A stretch of DNA of 17,569 bases from Lentisphaerota bacterium. Lineage in GTDB: Bacteria; Verrucomicrobiota; Lentisphaeria; Oligosphaerales; Oligosphaeraceae. Shown here one piece after another: positions 17,354-17,569 of the stretch (positions are counted from its first letter, which is position 1; every line of letters begins with the position of its first letter). Position numbers and translations under genes: made by a program. The DNA lies in assembly GCA_012799755.1 (NCBI GenBank), contig JAAZKQ010000505.1:1-17569 (forward strand). Reading direction: 5' to 3'. A model generated the notes under the pieces. That model did no database searches, had not been told where the DNA came from, and saw only the letters and a program-made list of their open reading frames with translations.

Positions 17354-17387
17354 AAAGAGGGCCGCTCACAAATGAGCGGCCCTCTTT
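17354..17387. terminator. Intrinsic terminator after the secretin, potentially bidirectional
   Basis: A perfect 15-bp stem (17354-17368 with 17373-17387) with a CAAA loop and GC-rich core GAGGGCCGCTCA/TGAGCGGCCCTC. It runs into TTT on the + strand and into TTTT when read from the minus strand, so it could stop transcription from both sides. It lies about 105 nt after the secretin stop and would end the pilus-like transcription unit. Confidence 0.9.
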
Positions 17388-17501
17388 ACTTGGCAGATGA
17401 CGCTATGCGGTCCAGCGACCACCCTTGGGGCGGGCAACAGGACGTAAGCGGTCAGCCGCTCTGATATTGTGAACCAAGAATGCCGGCAAATGGACGACTT
17501 G

Positions 17502-17549
17502 GCGCCGTAGGCGCTTAACCATGCTTAACCCCAGCCTTCAGGCTGGGGT
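17502..17549. repeat. Two-hairpin palindromic (REP-like) element, right edge
   Basis: Two hairpins: GCGCC-GTA-GGCGC (17502-17514) and a 9-bp stem ACCCCAGCC/GGCTGGGGT around TTCA (17528-17549). Read from the other strand the second has a TGAA loop and begins with the same CCCCAG/CTGGGG base as the left-edge element. Between them CTTAACC occurs twice (17514-17520, 17524-17530). Resemblance to the 8-73 element suggests the same repeat family. Confidence 0.5.
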
Positions 17550-17569
17550 GGCGAGCTCCCCATGAGGCA

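Larger units (their letters stand above)
17250..17569. other. Region downstream of the secretin, without a supported gene
   Basis: Contents: a short inverted repeat GCCTG-AA-CAGGC (17268-17279) soon after the secretin stop, the strong terminator at 17354-17387, and palindromic elements at 17502-17549. A 39-residue minus-strand frame (17403-17522) is open but unsupported. I saw no tRNA or other RNA gene. Confidence 0.6.

Noticed and set aside
17403..17522. A 39-residue minus-strand open frame (MVKRLRRQVVHL...) ending just before the bidirectional terminator.
   Set aside because: It begins inside the palindromic element, has no clear ribosome binding site and matches no family I know; basic composition and position alone are not enough to call a gene.

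Overview
The window looks like chromosomal DNA from a GC-rich Gram-negative bacterium of the PVC group, most likely Verrucomicrobiota in the broad sense (Kiritimatiellae, Lentisphaeria or Verrucomicrobiae). The main evidence is a five-gene block at 9328-17249. Its order and protein types match, from memory, the Akkermansia muciniphila Amuc_1102-Amuc_1098 pilus-associated locus. A YidC with a large periplasmic domain, a secretin and cleavable signal peptides agree with a two-membrane envelope. Almost all genes lie on the + strand; the long minus-strand reading frames are shadows of GC-rich coding DNA.

Layout. (1) 1-361: intergenic DNA with a two-hairpin palindromic repeat at the left edge and a structured leader with mutually exclusive hairpins and a T-run, just upstream of the first gene. 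(2) 362-2761: a HAD-superfamily phosphatase, then 6-phosphogluconate dehydrogenase (gnd). (3) 2762-3089: a gene-free stretch with several stem-loops and a candidate promoter. (4) 3090-6386: the conserved rpmH-rnpA-yidD-yidC-jag cluster (ribosomal protein L34, RNase P protein, membrane-insertion factors, KH/R3H RNA-binding protein), here preceded by gnd rather than dnaA. (5) 6500-9084: IMP dehydrogenase (guaB) and a flotillin-like FloA with an unusual C-terminus. (6) 9328-17249: the pilus/secretin-like block. It encodes an exported Amuc_1102-like protein, a PilM actin-like protein fused to a PilN-like membrane segment and domain, an Amuc_1100-like (PilO-type) protein, an Amuc_1099-like membrane protein with a zinc ribbon and two EF-hand-like loops, and a TPR-containing outer-membrane secretin. 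A strong hairpin terminator and a second palindromic repeat follow.

The last block is the most interesting part. Together its proteins could span the whole envelope: a cytoplasmic actin-like domain joined in one chain to a periplasmic arm, PilO-type and calcium/zinc-binding inner-membrane proteins, and a secretin ring. The last four proteins each carry a Gly/Met-rich low-complexity tract, encoded partly by perfect short tandem repeats, and the secretin also carries a run of 17 aspartates. No pilin, assembly ATPase (PilB/PilT), PilC or prepilin peptidase is present, so pilus formation cannot be concluded from this window.
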